DNA of 23,097 nt from contig JAYMTA010000912.1 of NCBI GenBank assembly GCA_036897625.1, forward strand, positions 1 through 23,097, written 5' to 3'. Both the position numbers and the translations under genes were made by a program. The first letter of the stretch is position 1, and each line of letters opens with the position of its first letter. Below, in pieces: positions 1 through 9,377 of the stretch. The notes under the pieces are model-generated. The model ran no database searches. It saw only the letters and a program-made list of their open reading frames with translations, and had not been told where the DNA came from. The stretch is from Pelargonium cotyledonis. Its lineage: Eukaryota > Streptophyta > Magnoliopsida > Geraniales > Geraniaceae.

Positions 1-303
1 CGAGGGGCGGGGGGGCGGGCAGGGAAAGGGTTTTGCCTAGTGCCCCGACTTCCAGATTCGGGTAACTCCCGAGCTAAACGAGTTTTTACTCATTGACAAA
101 ATCCTCTGTTGGAGGTTTAAGATTATATTTCCTAGTTTACCTATGATTGAATTTATGGTAGTTAATCGGTCAATGATTCTATTTCCTAGTTTTAATATGT
201 TAGGGATCTTTTGATTATTGTTAGGTTGATTGTTTCTTTCAAGAACTATGTAATATTTTATTTCTGATATTAATGAAAGTTGTTAGTTCATTGTAAAAAA
301 AAA
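1..303 (+). other. Possible 3' tail of a retroelement or transcript
   Basis: No coding frame is visible. The segment opens with a G-rich run (about 4-30) made of five G-tracts of three or more. It then changes to AT-rich sequence resembling a plant 3' UTR and ends in nine A residues (295-303). A transcript-like 3' end followed by poly(A) fits the 3' end of a LINE or of a retroposed transcript whose body lies outside the window. No target-site duplication can be checked because the left end is cut off. This is an inference from composition only. Confidence 0.3.
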
Positions 304-390
304 CTATACGTACATTACCAGCAATGTTTTTTATTATTATACCAAGATACAACATGTGCACAAGAGAGAATCATCAATCTCAATTAACTA

Positions 391-601
391 CTCATTCTGT
401 CCAACTATATTAGTGTTACATATTTTTTATTGTTTTAAAAAATAGATGTTATAATAAACTTTAAAGAGACTAATTAATTTATTGTTTAGAAACTATTGAT
501 ATTTCATGGGTAACTATTTAAAAAAGAAAAATGAAAGATGACATTTATTTTGGTACCAAAATACTTGAGAAACAAAACACTAATTATGTTAAGGTATGGA
601 G
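391..601. mobile_element. Stowaway-like MITE (Tc1/mariner type)
   Basis: A 211-bp AT-rich element is flanked by TA on both sides (389-390 and 602-603). The left end begins CTCATTCTGTCC. The reverse complement of the right end begins CTCCATACCTTA. Both arms carry TTAGTGTT at nearly the same distance from the end. TA target duplication and CTC-starting termini are typical of Stowaway MITEs. The arms have diverged, so the copy is old. It has no coding capacity. Confidence 0.55.
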
Positions 602-603
602 TA

Positions 604-1385
604 ATTTTTTTCTTGAAAAAAGAGGGTAGAACTTAACCTCTTTTAATTAAGGTTGGTGCTTACTTAAACATTTTTCTTATAAATTGATTGACATATATTA
701 GATGGTCAATTTAAGAAATTTTTGGACTTTACTCACATTCTATGATATCATATTATTTTATTTATCCATAAATTTATTTAAAATGCTCGCCACACTTTTA
801 AAAATTAATGCACTTGATTTACTCCATTTGTGTTAGTGTAAAAAAAATATCATTAATTGGTTACGTTCCAGTAATAGCTGCTCTAATGTGTGTGCTTTTG
901 TTTATACATGGATAGAGTGATAGACATAAATAACTTATACGTGAGATATGTTTTGGTCATTAAGCATAGTAATTAATGATCAGGGTAGGTTGTGCTAAGT
1001 AGTTTAAGCACTATAAATTTTTTTTATGTTTTGGATTCAAGTATCTCATTGACGGTACGGAGCTATCCTTATTATGTAACTAAACGAATAAAAAACATAG
1101 TAATTGACAAAATTTTTCGTCATAAATATTAAGAAATTATAACTCATCTAATTACTAATTAGTACTAATTTTAATACAGTAATAATTACAATGGAGAAGT
1201 CTAGGAACTAATAATAATTGGGCTTAATCATGGTTTTTAAGCTTGATAGCTGATGGAGCAACAACTTAATTTAGACTTTAGTCATGTATACTGACCCGAC
1301 CAGCACCCTCAATTCGCAGGGTTCATACCATATCTTTTTCTTTTCTTTTTTTCATTTAAGGAAATGAATTGGCGCATGTCTTTTA
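604..1385. other. AT-rich intergenic stretch
   Basis: No ORF, RNA gene or clear repeat is supported here. The stretch contains A/T homopolymers and short low-complexity runs only. Confidence 0.5.
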
Positions 1386-1389
1386 TTTC

Positions 1390-1690
1390 ATGTGCATATT
1401 AGTTACAAGGTACAATTGGTTTAGTTACAAGTTATCTTTTGCGTTTATTTTAATATAAAAATATAGTAGTTACAAACCATACTATGTTTGTATATATATA
1501 TATGTCATATACAAGTTTCAATTGGTATAAGGTACAATTGGTTTAGTTACAAGTTATCTTTAGGGTGTATTTTGATATAAAAATATATTAGTTACAAACC
1601 ACATTATGTTTGTAACTATATATATATATATATATATATATGTCACATGCAAATTTTAATTAGTTTGATTACATGTTATCATTGGCGCGC
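1390..1690. repeat. 122-bp tandem repeat, about 2.5 copies
   Basis: The string AAGGTACAATTGGTTTAGTT occurs at 1407 and again at 1529, exactly 122 bases apart. The anchor GTTATC recurs at 1431, 1553 and 1675, again at 122-base spacing. The third unit is more diverged. Each unit contains a short TA-dinucleotide run (about 1491-1502 and 1616-1641) next to the words TTAGTTACAAACCA and ATGTTTGTA. It is a local minisatellite-like array in noncoding DNA. Confidence 0.85.
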
Positions 1691-2310
1691 ATTGAACAAA
1701 TATTACACATGAAATATAAATACATGAAACAAACATTTCCTTTCATTTAATAAATGTTTGTTAGATAAAACTGCTAATAATGACAATTTGTTGGATTTAA
1801 AACTTATATCCCGAGAGCACTTAAGGGAAAATTTGTAGTTGCAGATTAATTGCAGTGTCATGGATGATTCGATTAGTATTTTCTTTCTCATCTTATTTCG
1901 TCACTATAATCTTGCCATACATCTCTTATGTGCATTTAATGCATTGTTTGTAGATCGATCTTTGTTGTTTTATGATTATGTCGTTTGCAATATGTAATGT
2001 CTGACGGCGTAATAGAAAGATGTGGGACACACAAATATTGTATAATGTGAATGTTATATTATGGGTTAGGTATTAAATTGAGTATGTATGATAATTGTTA
2101 CCCAAACATGGACTCTCCCGTAACCGTGACACACTTAGTATGCTTTTCGTCCATTGTTTGATTGATGTGCTCGTCGCCGAAGCTCCTTCCCATAAGAACT
2201 AGGCTTCTTTCTTGCATTTTAAAATCAATCAAAGATAACTCAACGTTAGAGATGTCATTTCTAAAAAACTTGATTACAAAAAATTTGATTACGCGATTAC
2301 TAAGAGTCAT
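1691..2310. other. Intergenic stretch, nothing clear
   Basis: Short open frames exist on the minus strand (for example 2098-2310, and one reaching 1703) but they show no recognisable motif. The 2098-2310 frame may be more of the degenerate coding relic described next to it. Otherwise nothing is supported. Confidence 0.4.
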
Positions 2311-2313
2311 TAT

Positions 2314-2713
2314 TCATTTCTCATCAACACTTAGTCTAAACAAAGCTTCCCCAAAAGCGAAACTCCTATGGCTTTTTTGAAGCTCTTCTCTAAAATAAGC
2401 CCCAAAGAATTCTCCGTAGTTCCACTTTGAATCCACATTTCCCACAAGGGGCTCATCAAACACTTGGCTCACATAAGAACTCACCAAGGCTCCTACACGA
2501 CATTTTTCTCAACTCGAGCAACAGGATGCTACCTGATGTGGTAGAGGATTTTAAAGTCTCGATCCTTCTCATAATTGTGGAAGAGCACGAGGGTACCCAC
2601 AAATTCGTTTGATGCCCGCGGACAACATGCTTGAAAAGACTTAGCTCAATCCAAGTACGTTCAAAAGCGAATCTCACCTTGCTAACAATCAACAACACAT
2701 TGACACGTTGCAA
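2314..2713 (-). pseudogene. Unrecognised broken coding segment
   Basis: Two minus-strand frames read as protein-like sequence and meet at a frameshift near 2490-2505. The upstream frame (from 2713) contains KVRFAFERTWIELSLFKHVV. The downstream frame, open from about 2503 to a TGA at 2314-2316, reads VSSYVSQVFDEPLVGN followed by KWNYGEFFGAYFREELQKSH. The composition is balanced and unlike random AT-rich translation, which suggests a real but decayed gene or a transposon-borne fragment. I do not recognise the family. The upstream frame starts without an ATG and the break lies in mid-sequence, so it is unlikely to be functional. A sequencing error at the junction cannot be excluded. Confidence 0.4.
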
Positions 2714-2759
2714 AATTTCTATCTTGATAAGATAGATGGATCCTCATTAAAAACATTTA

Positions 2760-3215
2760 TTAACCAATGTCTTTATTCTTTCTCTCTAGACTTGTGATTT
2801 TCAATCAAGATCTTATCTCACGTTCAAGATGGTGTGCAAAAATAAATTCACAGTTTTCATCAACGATGTTTTGCTTTGTAGGTGTCACATGTTTGAGACT
2901 CATAATTCGAAATCTCAAGTCGACTATTTGACTTAGAACATTAATTATAATTAAAAAACATACACGTAGACAAGATGACAAAATTCTAATGCGCTTGAAT
3001 TGACCGAACCAAAACAGTTGCATTAGAGTGTAGTAGTTAAATCAAATATTTGATCTGAAAATCATCTTAATTGCATAGCATAGCAATTACCATATACAAT
3101 TGAACTAATACTAGTAAACAGAAGAACTTACAAAGAAAGTTCCCTCTCTCTAGCTAATTTTACTATATTAATAAATATACACACAAAGAATAAATGATTA
3201 CCAACTCTGTTTAAT
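2760..3215. other. Intergenic stretch and 3' flank of the PADRE-type gene
   Basis: No coding signal is visible. Because the next gene is on the minus strand, roughly 3100-3215 should be its 3' UTR. It is AT-rich and contains a CT-rich patch (about 3139-3152) that would be GA-rich in the transcript. Confidence 0.4.
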
Positions 3216-3776
3216 TTAATCCAACCCACCGTGCTTCTCCGAAGAAGCCTTCCAACTGCTACTCACACTCCACTGATCGGAATTCGCCGCCGCCCCATTG
3301 CCACACTTGGCCACCGTCCTCACGCTCTCTATCAGCTCCTCCGTCCGCGCCTCCTGCGACAGAATCTCCGTCAGCTGCTCCGGACTTATCACCAGCTTCA
3401 CCTTCCACACCCCCGTCCTGCTATACCTCGGAAACACCTCCGGCGCCGCCTCCTTCACCAGCCGCTGGTTGTCGAAAGACATCCGGTACGGCGTAGCCGT
3501 AATCTCACTCCCTCCGCTTCTAGTGCGAGCCGCCTCTTTTTGTTCCGAATTGACAGGGAGGAGATAGTAAAACTCTCCGGCGAGAAGCTCGTCGCTGTGG
3601 AGGAGAGGGTGGTGGAGGTCGGGGCGGCGGAAGATGGCGTGGCCTGGGAACTCGTTGGTGATGCACTCGGCGGTGATGGGCGCGTAGAGCTCCATGATCC
3701 CTCCATTGGACGTCACCACCTTGACCATTTCTTCAACCTCGACCACCCCAAAACCTTTCAACATACAATTCCCCAT
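3216..3776 (-). CDS. DUF4228/PADRE-domain protein with myristoylation-type N-terminus
   Basis: A single-exon 186-aa protein starting MGNCMLKGFGVVEVEEMVKV. Gly2 with Cys4 matches the N-myristoylation plus palmitoylation pattern common in this family, predicting attachment to the plasma membrane or endomembranes. The N-terminal third has the family's strand layout: V-KVVTSNGGIMELYAPITAE, then FPGHAIFRRPD. A central LLAGEFYYLLPV and a later VWKVKLVISPEQLTEIL segment (about residues 121-137) follow. These are hallmarks of plant DUF4228, also called PADRE (pathogen and abiotic stress response, cadmium tolerance, disordered region-containing). Family members are often induced by pathogens or stress; their biochemical role is not settled. 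The C-terminal 45 residues are polar and probably disordered. Length is typical. The CDS is much more GC-rich than its surroundings. Start choice is firm because the MGNC signature begins at the first ATG. Confidence 0.88.
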   Translation of the reverse strand: MGNCMLKGFGVVEVEEMVKVVTSNGGIMELYAPITAECITNEFPGHAIFRRPDLHHPLLHSDELLAGEFYYLLPVNSEQKEAARTRSGGSEITATPYRMSFDNQRLVKEAAPEVFPRYSRTGVWKVKLVISPEQLTEILSQEARTEELIESVRTVAKCGNGAAANSDQWSVSSSWKASSEKHGGLD

Positions 3777-3908
3777 ATTTGCAAATAATGAAAGTGTTTG
3801 TTTCTATGAATTTATTGGGAGGAGATATATTATTATTTATGTGAAAGGGATATGATTTGGAGGAAGGAAGGTTAAGGAGGTGTTTCTTGAGGGTTTCTTC
3901 GCCGACAC

Positions 3909-3916
3909 TAAATATA
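3909..3916 (-). promoter_or_regulatory. TATA-box candidate for the PADRE-type gene
   Basis: On the minus strand TATATTTA lies about 133 bases upstream of the MGNC start codon. Transcription would begin near 3880 and give a leader of about 100 bases rich in C and T, a common plant arrangement. This is a position-based inference. Confidence 0.4.
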
Positions 3917-4019
3917 TCAGCAACAACAATCCCTTTCTTGCCAAATATAAAAATGCCATGGCCTAATACACGGATTTGTGTTTTACTAGGTGCCATTTTT
4001 GGCCCCCACCTATTCTTTA

Positions 4020-5804
4020 CCCATAATGCCCAATAAAATAATTACACTATACTATTTTAATATGTAGATTTGTCGGTTGAATATATAAGTGAATTTGATC
4101 TGCTTAATAACAACAGAGTATTTTTTTTTAAGGGGATGCATGATATATATATATATATATATAGTCAATCCTGTAGAACTTCAATTAAACAAAGATAGAG
4201 GCCATATATATTGTTTAGGCTATTACATGTCTAAGAGAAAAGTTTAACGGAACTTCAATCATTTTCTTTGAGGCCAAAAAGTGGGCAGAAGCAAGTTTTT
4301 TTTATTATTATTTATAAACAATATTTGGTCATTAAATTGATGTTAAACAAGACGCGGATAACATCTGCAATAACTATTTTAAATTTGTAATCAGAAATGC
4401 GTCCCGACATTTTTCCGTTTTGTCCTAAGGTTCTCGTCTAACATCTCATTCCTGATGAGAGAACTATTCATCACATAAAAAAGATGAATTCTAATGGTTC
4501 GACAAATAAATAAGTAAACTTTGAATGTTGTTCAATTTGTATCTACGGCAAGATTTTAAACTATAAATGTTGCTAAATAAAATGTATATAAAAATGAGAA
4601 CACAAAAGATCAAAGATGGTGCATTTCCTTTTACTTTTACCTCCTCTACTTGCAAAGTGGAACCCACATCGGAAAGACGATACGACGCCGTTGGGGGTGA
4701 AGAGTTTTGTCTTCTCCGGGAGGATGTGACGAAACAAAGGTGAAAGAAAGACAAGAGGGGTTGGAGTGGGAACCACCCAGATTGTGATTCAATCTGGAAT
4801 GACAATGAAAGCTAAGCTACTGCAAGAGATCACAGTCCATGCACCAACCTCATCAAATAAATCAAATGTATTTATAATATATATAGAAGCACGTACGTAT
4901 ATGTATGTATGTATATATATATATATGTGATATTCATTTTTGGTCCTGGATTGGGGCTATTGTCTGACCAGACCAACTCTATGAACTATCGGATTCTATG
5001 AGCATGGGTGTTGACTATTGGATCTCGAGGTTGGAATAAGCCAGCTTGTCCAATAACATATTGAAATATAAATTTTAATGGCTAATCATCTATTTGAATC
5101 TCCAAAATACATCTTTATTTTTATTTTGTTTTATGCGTGAGCTTAGTCCAACTCAAAAGCTTAAACTGGTAGGTAAATACATCAATTGGTGACAAACTAC
5201 ACATTCTTTTGGTGTGAACTATGTCAATAGTTTTGAGTCCACCAACTAGTAACATGAGTATGATAAAAAAAATCATTCATTTACAAAATATTACAAATCA
5301 CATGTTGGGTAAGTAAAATTATGAAATGGCTCGGGTGGGAAGCATACGAAAAATGGCGATAGTTTGAGTTTGTCATGGATTCTAAGGACTTGTTTGAGTT
5401 ATCTATTTAAATTATATGTAGAGGTACAATTTATATAGAGACAGTTAGAGTGAAGTGAGATGATTGTAGAGAATAAATGGTTTGTTTGGTAAATCAATGT
5501 CTTTAAAAAGATTAAAAAAAATTATGAATTATAGATTGTCTGATAAAATTTTTTGAAAGTATGAGTGAAATTTTTTTTATCATTAAAAGTACTATATTAT
5601 AAAAATTTCCGAGAAGGAAACAACAATACAAGTACATACTCGAAGATGAGTATAAAAGCTTCATTAAAGGAAGATAAAACTCCTTAAACATTGAGAACAT
5701 AAAAACCACATAGAGAAAAACCATAAAAAAATTATGCGAAAAAATGAATTGAATGAGAAGGGTCATATGATATTTCTTGAGCCAAAGTTCCATGGAAGAG
5801 TTCA
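4020..5804. other. Long intergenic stretch between the two MGN genes
   Basis: No supported gene. Dinucleotide AT runs occur at about 4139-4164 and 4913-4926. A less AT-rich patch at about 4640-4800 has short minus-strand open frames (4491-4805 and 4573-4776) with no recognisable motif and compositions like translated UTR. The rest is AT-rich, with open frames that arise from T-rich complements. Confidence 0.45.
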
Positions 5805-5812
5805 ACGGAGTA

Positions 5813-6012
5813 CAGGGACGGATGCACTAGTATGGCTTTCGGGGCAGTTGCCCCCATAAAAAAAATCACTAAAATTCTTGTGTTTATCCAATAAAATTAT
5901 GGTGTTTTATAAGTATTATTTGATGAAATTTAAGTTCTTGCCTCCACAGTTTGATGAAAAAATAAATTTTATAGTTTGCTCCCATAAAACAAAAATTTTA
6001 GATTTGTCCTTG
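5813..6012. mobile_element. hAT-like MITE, 200 bp
   Basis: The left end begins CAGGGACGGATG. The reverse complement of the right end begins CAAGGACAAATC, matching at 9 of 12 positions. Flanking 8-mers ACGGAGTA (5805-5812) and ACGAAATA (6013-6020) match at 6 of 8 positions, consistent with an old 8-bp target duplication, the size made by hAT transposases. The interior holds the GGGGCAGTTGCCCCC palindrome just inside the left end, as I recall from plant hAT-derived repeats with this terminus. It has no coding capacity. Confidence 0.55.
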
Positions 6013-6020
6013 ACGAAATA

Positions 6021-6830
6021 ACCGAGATGCTACATTGAAAGCCAAACAGTAGGGCATGAGTTTCCGGCAAGGATGAGGTCCTCCGATCCTTGGCAAACCA
6101 ATCCAAACGTTTTGCAAATTTACAGTGTGCGAGTGAGATCATTAAGATTTGAGGGAGGAGAAAGAGAGGTTTGGGTGTCTTGGGGTTTATCAAAACGTCT
6201 TTTCATGAATAACAATAGTTACCCCACAATTTTTTATTTCATTTCAAAAAAGTTGATGTTCAAATGAACTCTTAAAATACTACTATTGGTCTGTAACAAT
6301 GAAGTGAAGGCCTATCCTTAACACACCAAAATTTGAAGGACCAATCAAACATTGTCTTGGAGATTTATATTACCCTACCATTTATCAAGAAGAACCTAGA
6401 GTTGAGGCCATAGCAAGCATGCAGATTCTACTTTCAAATGGAATTAGTACCGAACTTGAATTCCCAGTACTTGAGCTTAGCAATGACAGAAATGATCTTG
6501 ATTTACATATATATTTAAAATTAGCTTGTGGGGCCTTCTAAACATAATCAACAAAACAGTGAACTTATGGTATCATAATCATTTTCGTTTGAACACAAAT
6601 TTGGGAGGTACTTGACAAAACAACTCAGTTTAGCAAAAACCTAAAATCCTAATTTTTGTTGCTAACGATAATTCAAATGTTGGTATCTACTTTACAATCA
6701 ACAATGAACACTTATGGCCCAACTATTTAATGCTAACCATATTGAAGCCAATTCAATCACATTAATTACTACTCTTATCTTCTAATTAAGCCTACCACAG
6801 TACCACCAACAAATTCCTCAACCATATAGT
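6021..6830. other. Intergenic stretch upstream of the small MGN gene
   Basis: A short open frame at 6073-6267 (plus) and its complement at 5969-6193 carry no motif; the latter crosses the boundary of the MITE. The remainder is AT-rich with no recognisable element. The last few hundred bases should contain the promoter of the 6882 gene. Confidence 0.4.
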
Positions 6831-6832
6831 TT

Positions 6833-6840
6833 TATAAATA
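6833..6840 (+). promoter_or_regulatory. TATA box of the small MGN gene
   Basis: TATAAATA stands 42 bases before the ATG at 6882. With the usual 25-35 base spacing to the start site, the 5' leader would be only about 10-20 bases. The start-codon context AATAATGGG is good for plants. Confidence 0.5.
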
Positions 6841-6881
6841 AATACACATTCAACAAAATTGGAATTTGGAACTGAAAAATA

Positions 6882-7196
6882 ATGGGCAATTTGTGTGGAC
6901 GGAGCCAGGTGGTGCACCCAGTTGGGGACGAGGATGGAGCACCGCAATTCGGTCCCGAAAGTGTTAGAATTAAGGTACGTATGAGTTTTAGGAAACTAGC
7001 CGAGTTGAGGTCTCAGGTGGATTTGAGCAAAGTCCAAGGGAGGTCGGAGCTGGCCTCTTTGATCATCCAAGAATGCTTGCAAGGAAGGTTGCGTGGTCGG
7101 GTTATTGTCGCCGGAGAGCTTAGTTCTCCATCCACAGGTGGTCGGAGGGAAAGCAATTTGTGTACCATAGGCGAAGGAGATATCATAAGTTTGTGA
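6882..7196 (+). CDS. Small MGN-starting plant protein (possible PADRE-tail relative)
   Basis: A 104-aa single-exon ORF starting MGNLCGRSQVV. Gly2 and Cys5 suggest N-myristoylation with nearby palmitoylation, so a membrane-attached protein. The core (residues about 28-70) reads VRIKVRMSFRKLAELRSQVD, then a stretch ending LIIQECLQGRLRGRVIVAGE. The IKV-R-MS---L-EL pattern resembles the last strand-helix unit of DUF4228/PADRE proteins and matches plant short proteins of the form 'IKVRMT-RQL-EL'. It lacks the N-terminal strands of the full domain, so it is either a truncated family member or a separate related family. Residues about 82-104 are polar and probably flexible. A TATA box and good start context argue that it is a real gene. 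Its biochemical role is unknown; a stress or signalling adaptor is only a guess. Confidence 0.72.
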   Translation: MGNLCGRSQVVHPVGDEDGAPQFGPESVRIKVRMSFRKLAELRSQVDLSKVQGRSELASLIIQECLQGRLRGRVIVAGELSSPSTGGRRESNLCTIGEGDIISL

Positions 7197-7199
7197 GTT

Positions 7200-8712
7200 T
7201 TGATTATATATAATTACGGCAGTTTTGTATACAATTTCGGGTTGAAGTACTTCATAGTTAAAATACTTTTTTTAATTATATGAAAAATGTTATTAGTCTT
7301 CAGTTTTGTAGGAGACTTGTTTATAAAGATATATGACAATTTGTATGCAAATTTTTGTTATTTGTTGTTAAAAGTCTAGGGAGGTAATAAATCTTCCTCT
7401 GAAACACTATGTTCACCATTTTTTGTGTTAATTTGAGGTAAATATTCTTAGTAAATGATGCGTCCGTTTTGATTTAGTCAATTCGATCACTCTGGAATCT
7501 TTTACATATACGAGGGAATGGAATATGAGCCAATATTTTTTTGGCTTAGCCTAAGCCAAACCAATGAGGTGATGACACCTCAATTAGTTTCACCCATACC
7601 CACCCAAGTGAATTGGTGGGAGCGGAGCGACCCGCCGGGATCCAAGTATTTTAATGTGTTGTCACCACGACAAATCCTGATAAATATATAATTTATATGG
7701 AAGATTAGTCGAATATAATGAAAATTGCCTCTAATTGTTATAGAAGCTACACGGACGCAAAAATTCTCTAAATAATAATTGAGCTCAATCGGCTAACATT
7801 GTAACCAATTAATTAAAGAGTTGAGAATAAGTCGAGTTATATACTTGGATGCAAATGTGTCAATTCATATTTTGGATCGAAAAGATTAATCAGTCGAATC
7901 TTAGCCGAAAGAGTTTTGAATCCGATTGGATTGGTTAAAGTTTGCCTTTTAAGTGTAAAATGAACATATTTATCTGATTCGATTAAAAAATGATTAAATG
8001 GAATTGAATCATATTTTATCCAAATTTGATTTTAGTTGCTCGCAGATTTGGATCCAAATTGACAACTTGATCTGAAATATATCATTGAGCAACATACTAT
8101 ATAAAAGTAATTGGAATTGACATGGGGAGAAAAAATTAATTTAGATCAAAAATCAATTGAAAAATGATGCTAAGTTTATTTAATTTTCAAAAATAACATG
8201 TTATCATAATTATACACGTCTTGTTACATGTAATAGAAAAGTCACAATTTTAAACGGAAAAAGTTAACGCCGTTAGTGATTTTGACTTAATTGTTCAAAA
8301 TCGAAAGTTCATGCACCTATTTCTACAAAGTTTATCCAAAGTGACATATTTGTACATTTGATCAAATTTCATGCACCTAAAATGTGCTTGTCTCATTTTT
8401 TTTTATAGAGTTTTAGTTTATTTCGGGAGAAGAGTATTTTTGTCATTCATTTTCAATTTTAATATTATTGTAACTGAACAGTATTTTGAAAAATATATAG
8501 CGACTAAGTGTTAATGTTGATAATTTTAAGAAGTTAAGTGTCATCCGTGCCTAGTACATAGGCGCTGATGGTAATTACTTCAAATTATAACCTTAATTAA
8601 CAAATAATACAAATTGAGTCAGATGGTAAGAAAGCACATTATCTCTTTTGAGTGCTTATCATCCAGATAATGCATATAACTGGGTAGATGATAAGTATGA
8701 GAGCTTTCACTA
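7200..8712. other. Intergenic stretch with short hairpins
   Basis: No gene is supported. Position 7387 holds AATAAA, a candidate polyadenylation signal for the 6882 gene. The less AT-rich block at 7540-7660 holds two clean hairpins (listed separately). At about 8250-8390 the text contains repeated CATGCACCTA words beside a GTTAACGCCGTTA palindrome, which may be remains of another foldback element, but I cannot define its ends. Confidence 0.4.
7541..7581. repeat. Pair of adjacent perfect hairpins
   Basis: TTGGCTTAG-C-CTAAGCCAA (7541-7559) has perfect 9-bp arms around one base. Seven bases on, GAGGTG-ATGA-CACCTC (7566-7581) is a 6-bp stem with a 4-base loop. Neither is in a gene. A decayed copy of the first palindrome is seen at 13855-13870. 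Confidence 0.7.
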
Positions 8713-8722
8713 ACTAAAGTAC
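8713..8722 (+). repeat. Target-site duplication, left copy
   Basis: ACTAAAGTAC, identical to 9108-9117, flanks the foldback MITE at 8723-9107. A 9-11 bp duplication is characteristic of Mutator-superfamily insertion. Confidence 0.85.
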
Positions 8723-9107
8723 GGAAAATGTTCAATTTAGTCTCTGAGCTATTCAAAACGTTAGGATTTAGTCCCTCAATTTTTAAGTGTTTCAAAATAG
8801 TACAAAGTTCACAAAAGTGATTGGAATTAGTCCAAAGTTGGACGAAAACGTTTGATGGAAGGACATTCCATCAAATAGAGAGACGAAATCCGTTAGTTGT
8901 GCTGATGTGGAATTAGTCCATATCAGCACACTTAACGGATTTCGTCTCTCCATTTGACGGAATGTCTTTCCGTCAAACGATTTGCTCAAACTTTGTACTA
9001 AAATCAATTGTTTTGGTCAACTTTAGACTATTGTGAAAACACTTGAAAGTTGATGGACTAAATTCAAACGTTTTGGATAGTTTATGGACTAAATTAAAAC
9101 TTTTTCC
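8723..9107. mobile_element. Mutator-type foldback MITE, 385 bp
   Basis: The left terminus begins GGAAAATGTTCAATTTAGTC. The reverse complement of the right terminus begins GGAAAAAGTTTTAATTTAGT. The complementarity runs almost to the centre near 8915, where GTGCTGAT and ATCAGCAC pair, so the whole element is one long inverted repeat with arms of about 185 bp. It is flanked by perfect 10-bp direct repeats. Long terminal inverted repeats plus 9-11 bp target duplications place it with MULE-derived MITEs. Short open frames inside it are by-products of the palindrome. If transcribed, it would fold into a long hairpin suited to small-RNA production. Confidence 0.85.
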
Positions 9108-9117
9108 ACTAAAGTAC
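9108..9117 (+). repeat. Target-site duplication, right copy
   Basis: ACTAAAGTAC, identical to 8713-8722. Confidence 0.85.
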
Positions 9118-9363
9118 TTGTGATTCTTCAATTAAGACTTCAAATTTAAACCTTAATTCCCAAAATTCACATTCTAATCACCTTAAAAGAACCTATATAT
9201 TGAGATACGAATTATAATTGTTTTCTAACAAACAACTGAAGTACGGAAAATAAAAATAAAGAATCTTGTTGGTCAATGTCCTACCAAAATCTACAAGTCA
9301 AACACATGAAGATTTGAAAGCTTTTAACAGTCAGATTCTCGTATTAGAGTTTCTACAGCCTTG

Positions 9364-9377
9364 AGAACACTTGGTAT
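9364..9377 (+). repeat. SINE target-site duplication, left copy
   Basis: AGAACACTTGGTAT, 14 bases identical to 9641-9654, abutting the SINE. Confidence 0.9.

Noticed and set aside
3231-3788. 185-aa plus-strand ORF opposite the PADRE-type gene
   Set aside because: Arginine- and proline-rich complement of the GC-rich CDS; the minus strand carries the recognisable family sequence.
3733-3996. 87-aa minus-strand ORF overlapping the start of the PADRE-type gene
   Set aside because: Covers the leader and promoter in another frame, ends in WGGRG from shifted CDS, and shows no motif.
4491-4805. 104-aa minus-strand ORF
   Set aside because: Low-complexity serine- and leucine-rich start, hydrophobic AT-driven tail and no motif; looks like translated noncoding sequence.
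5512-5805. 97-aa minus-strand ORF rich in F, L, I and S
   Set aside because: Hydrophobic composition comes from A-rich plus-strand sequence; there is no pattern of discrete membrane helices.
8792-9007. 71-aa ORF inside the foldback MITE
   Set aside because: Spans the centre of a palindrome, so it is a by-product of the inverted repeat.
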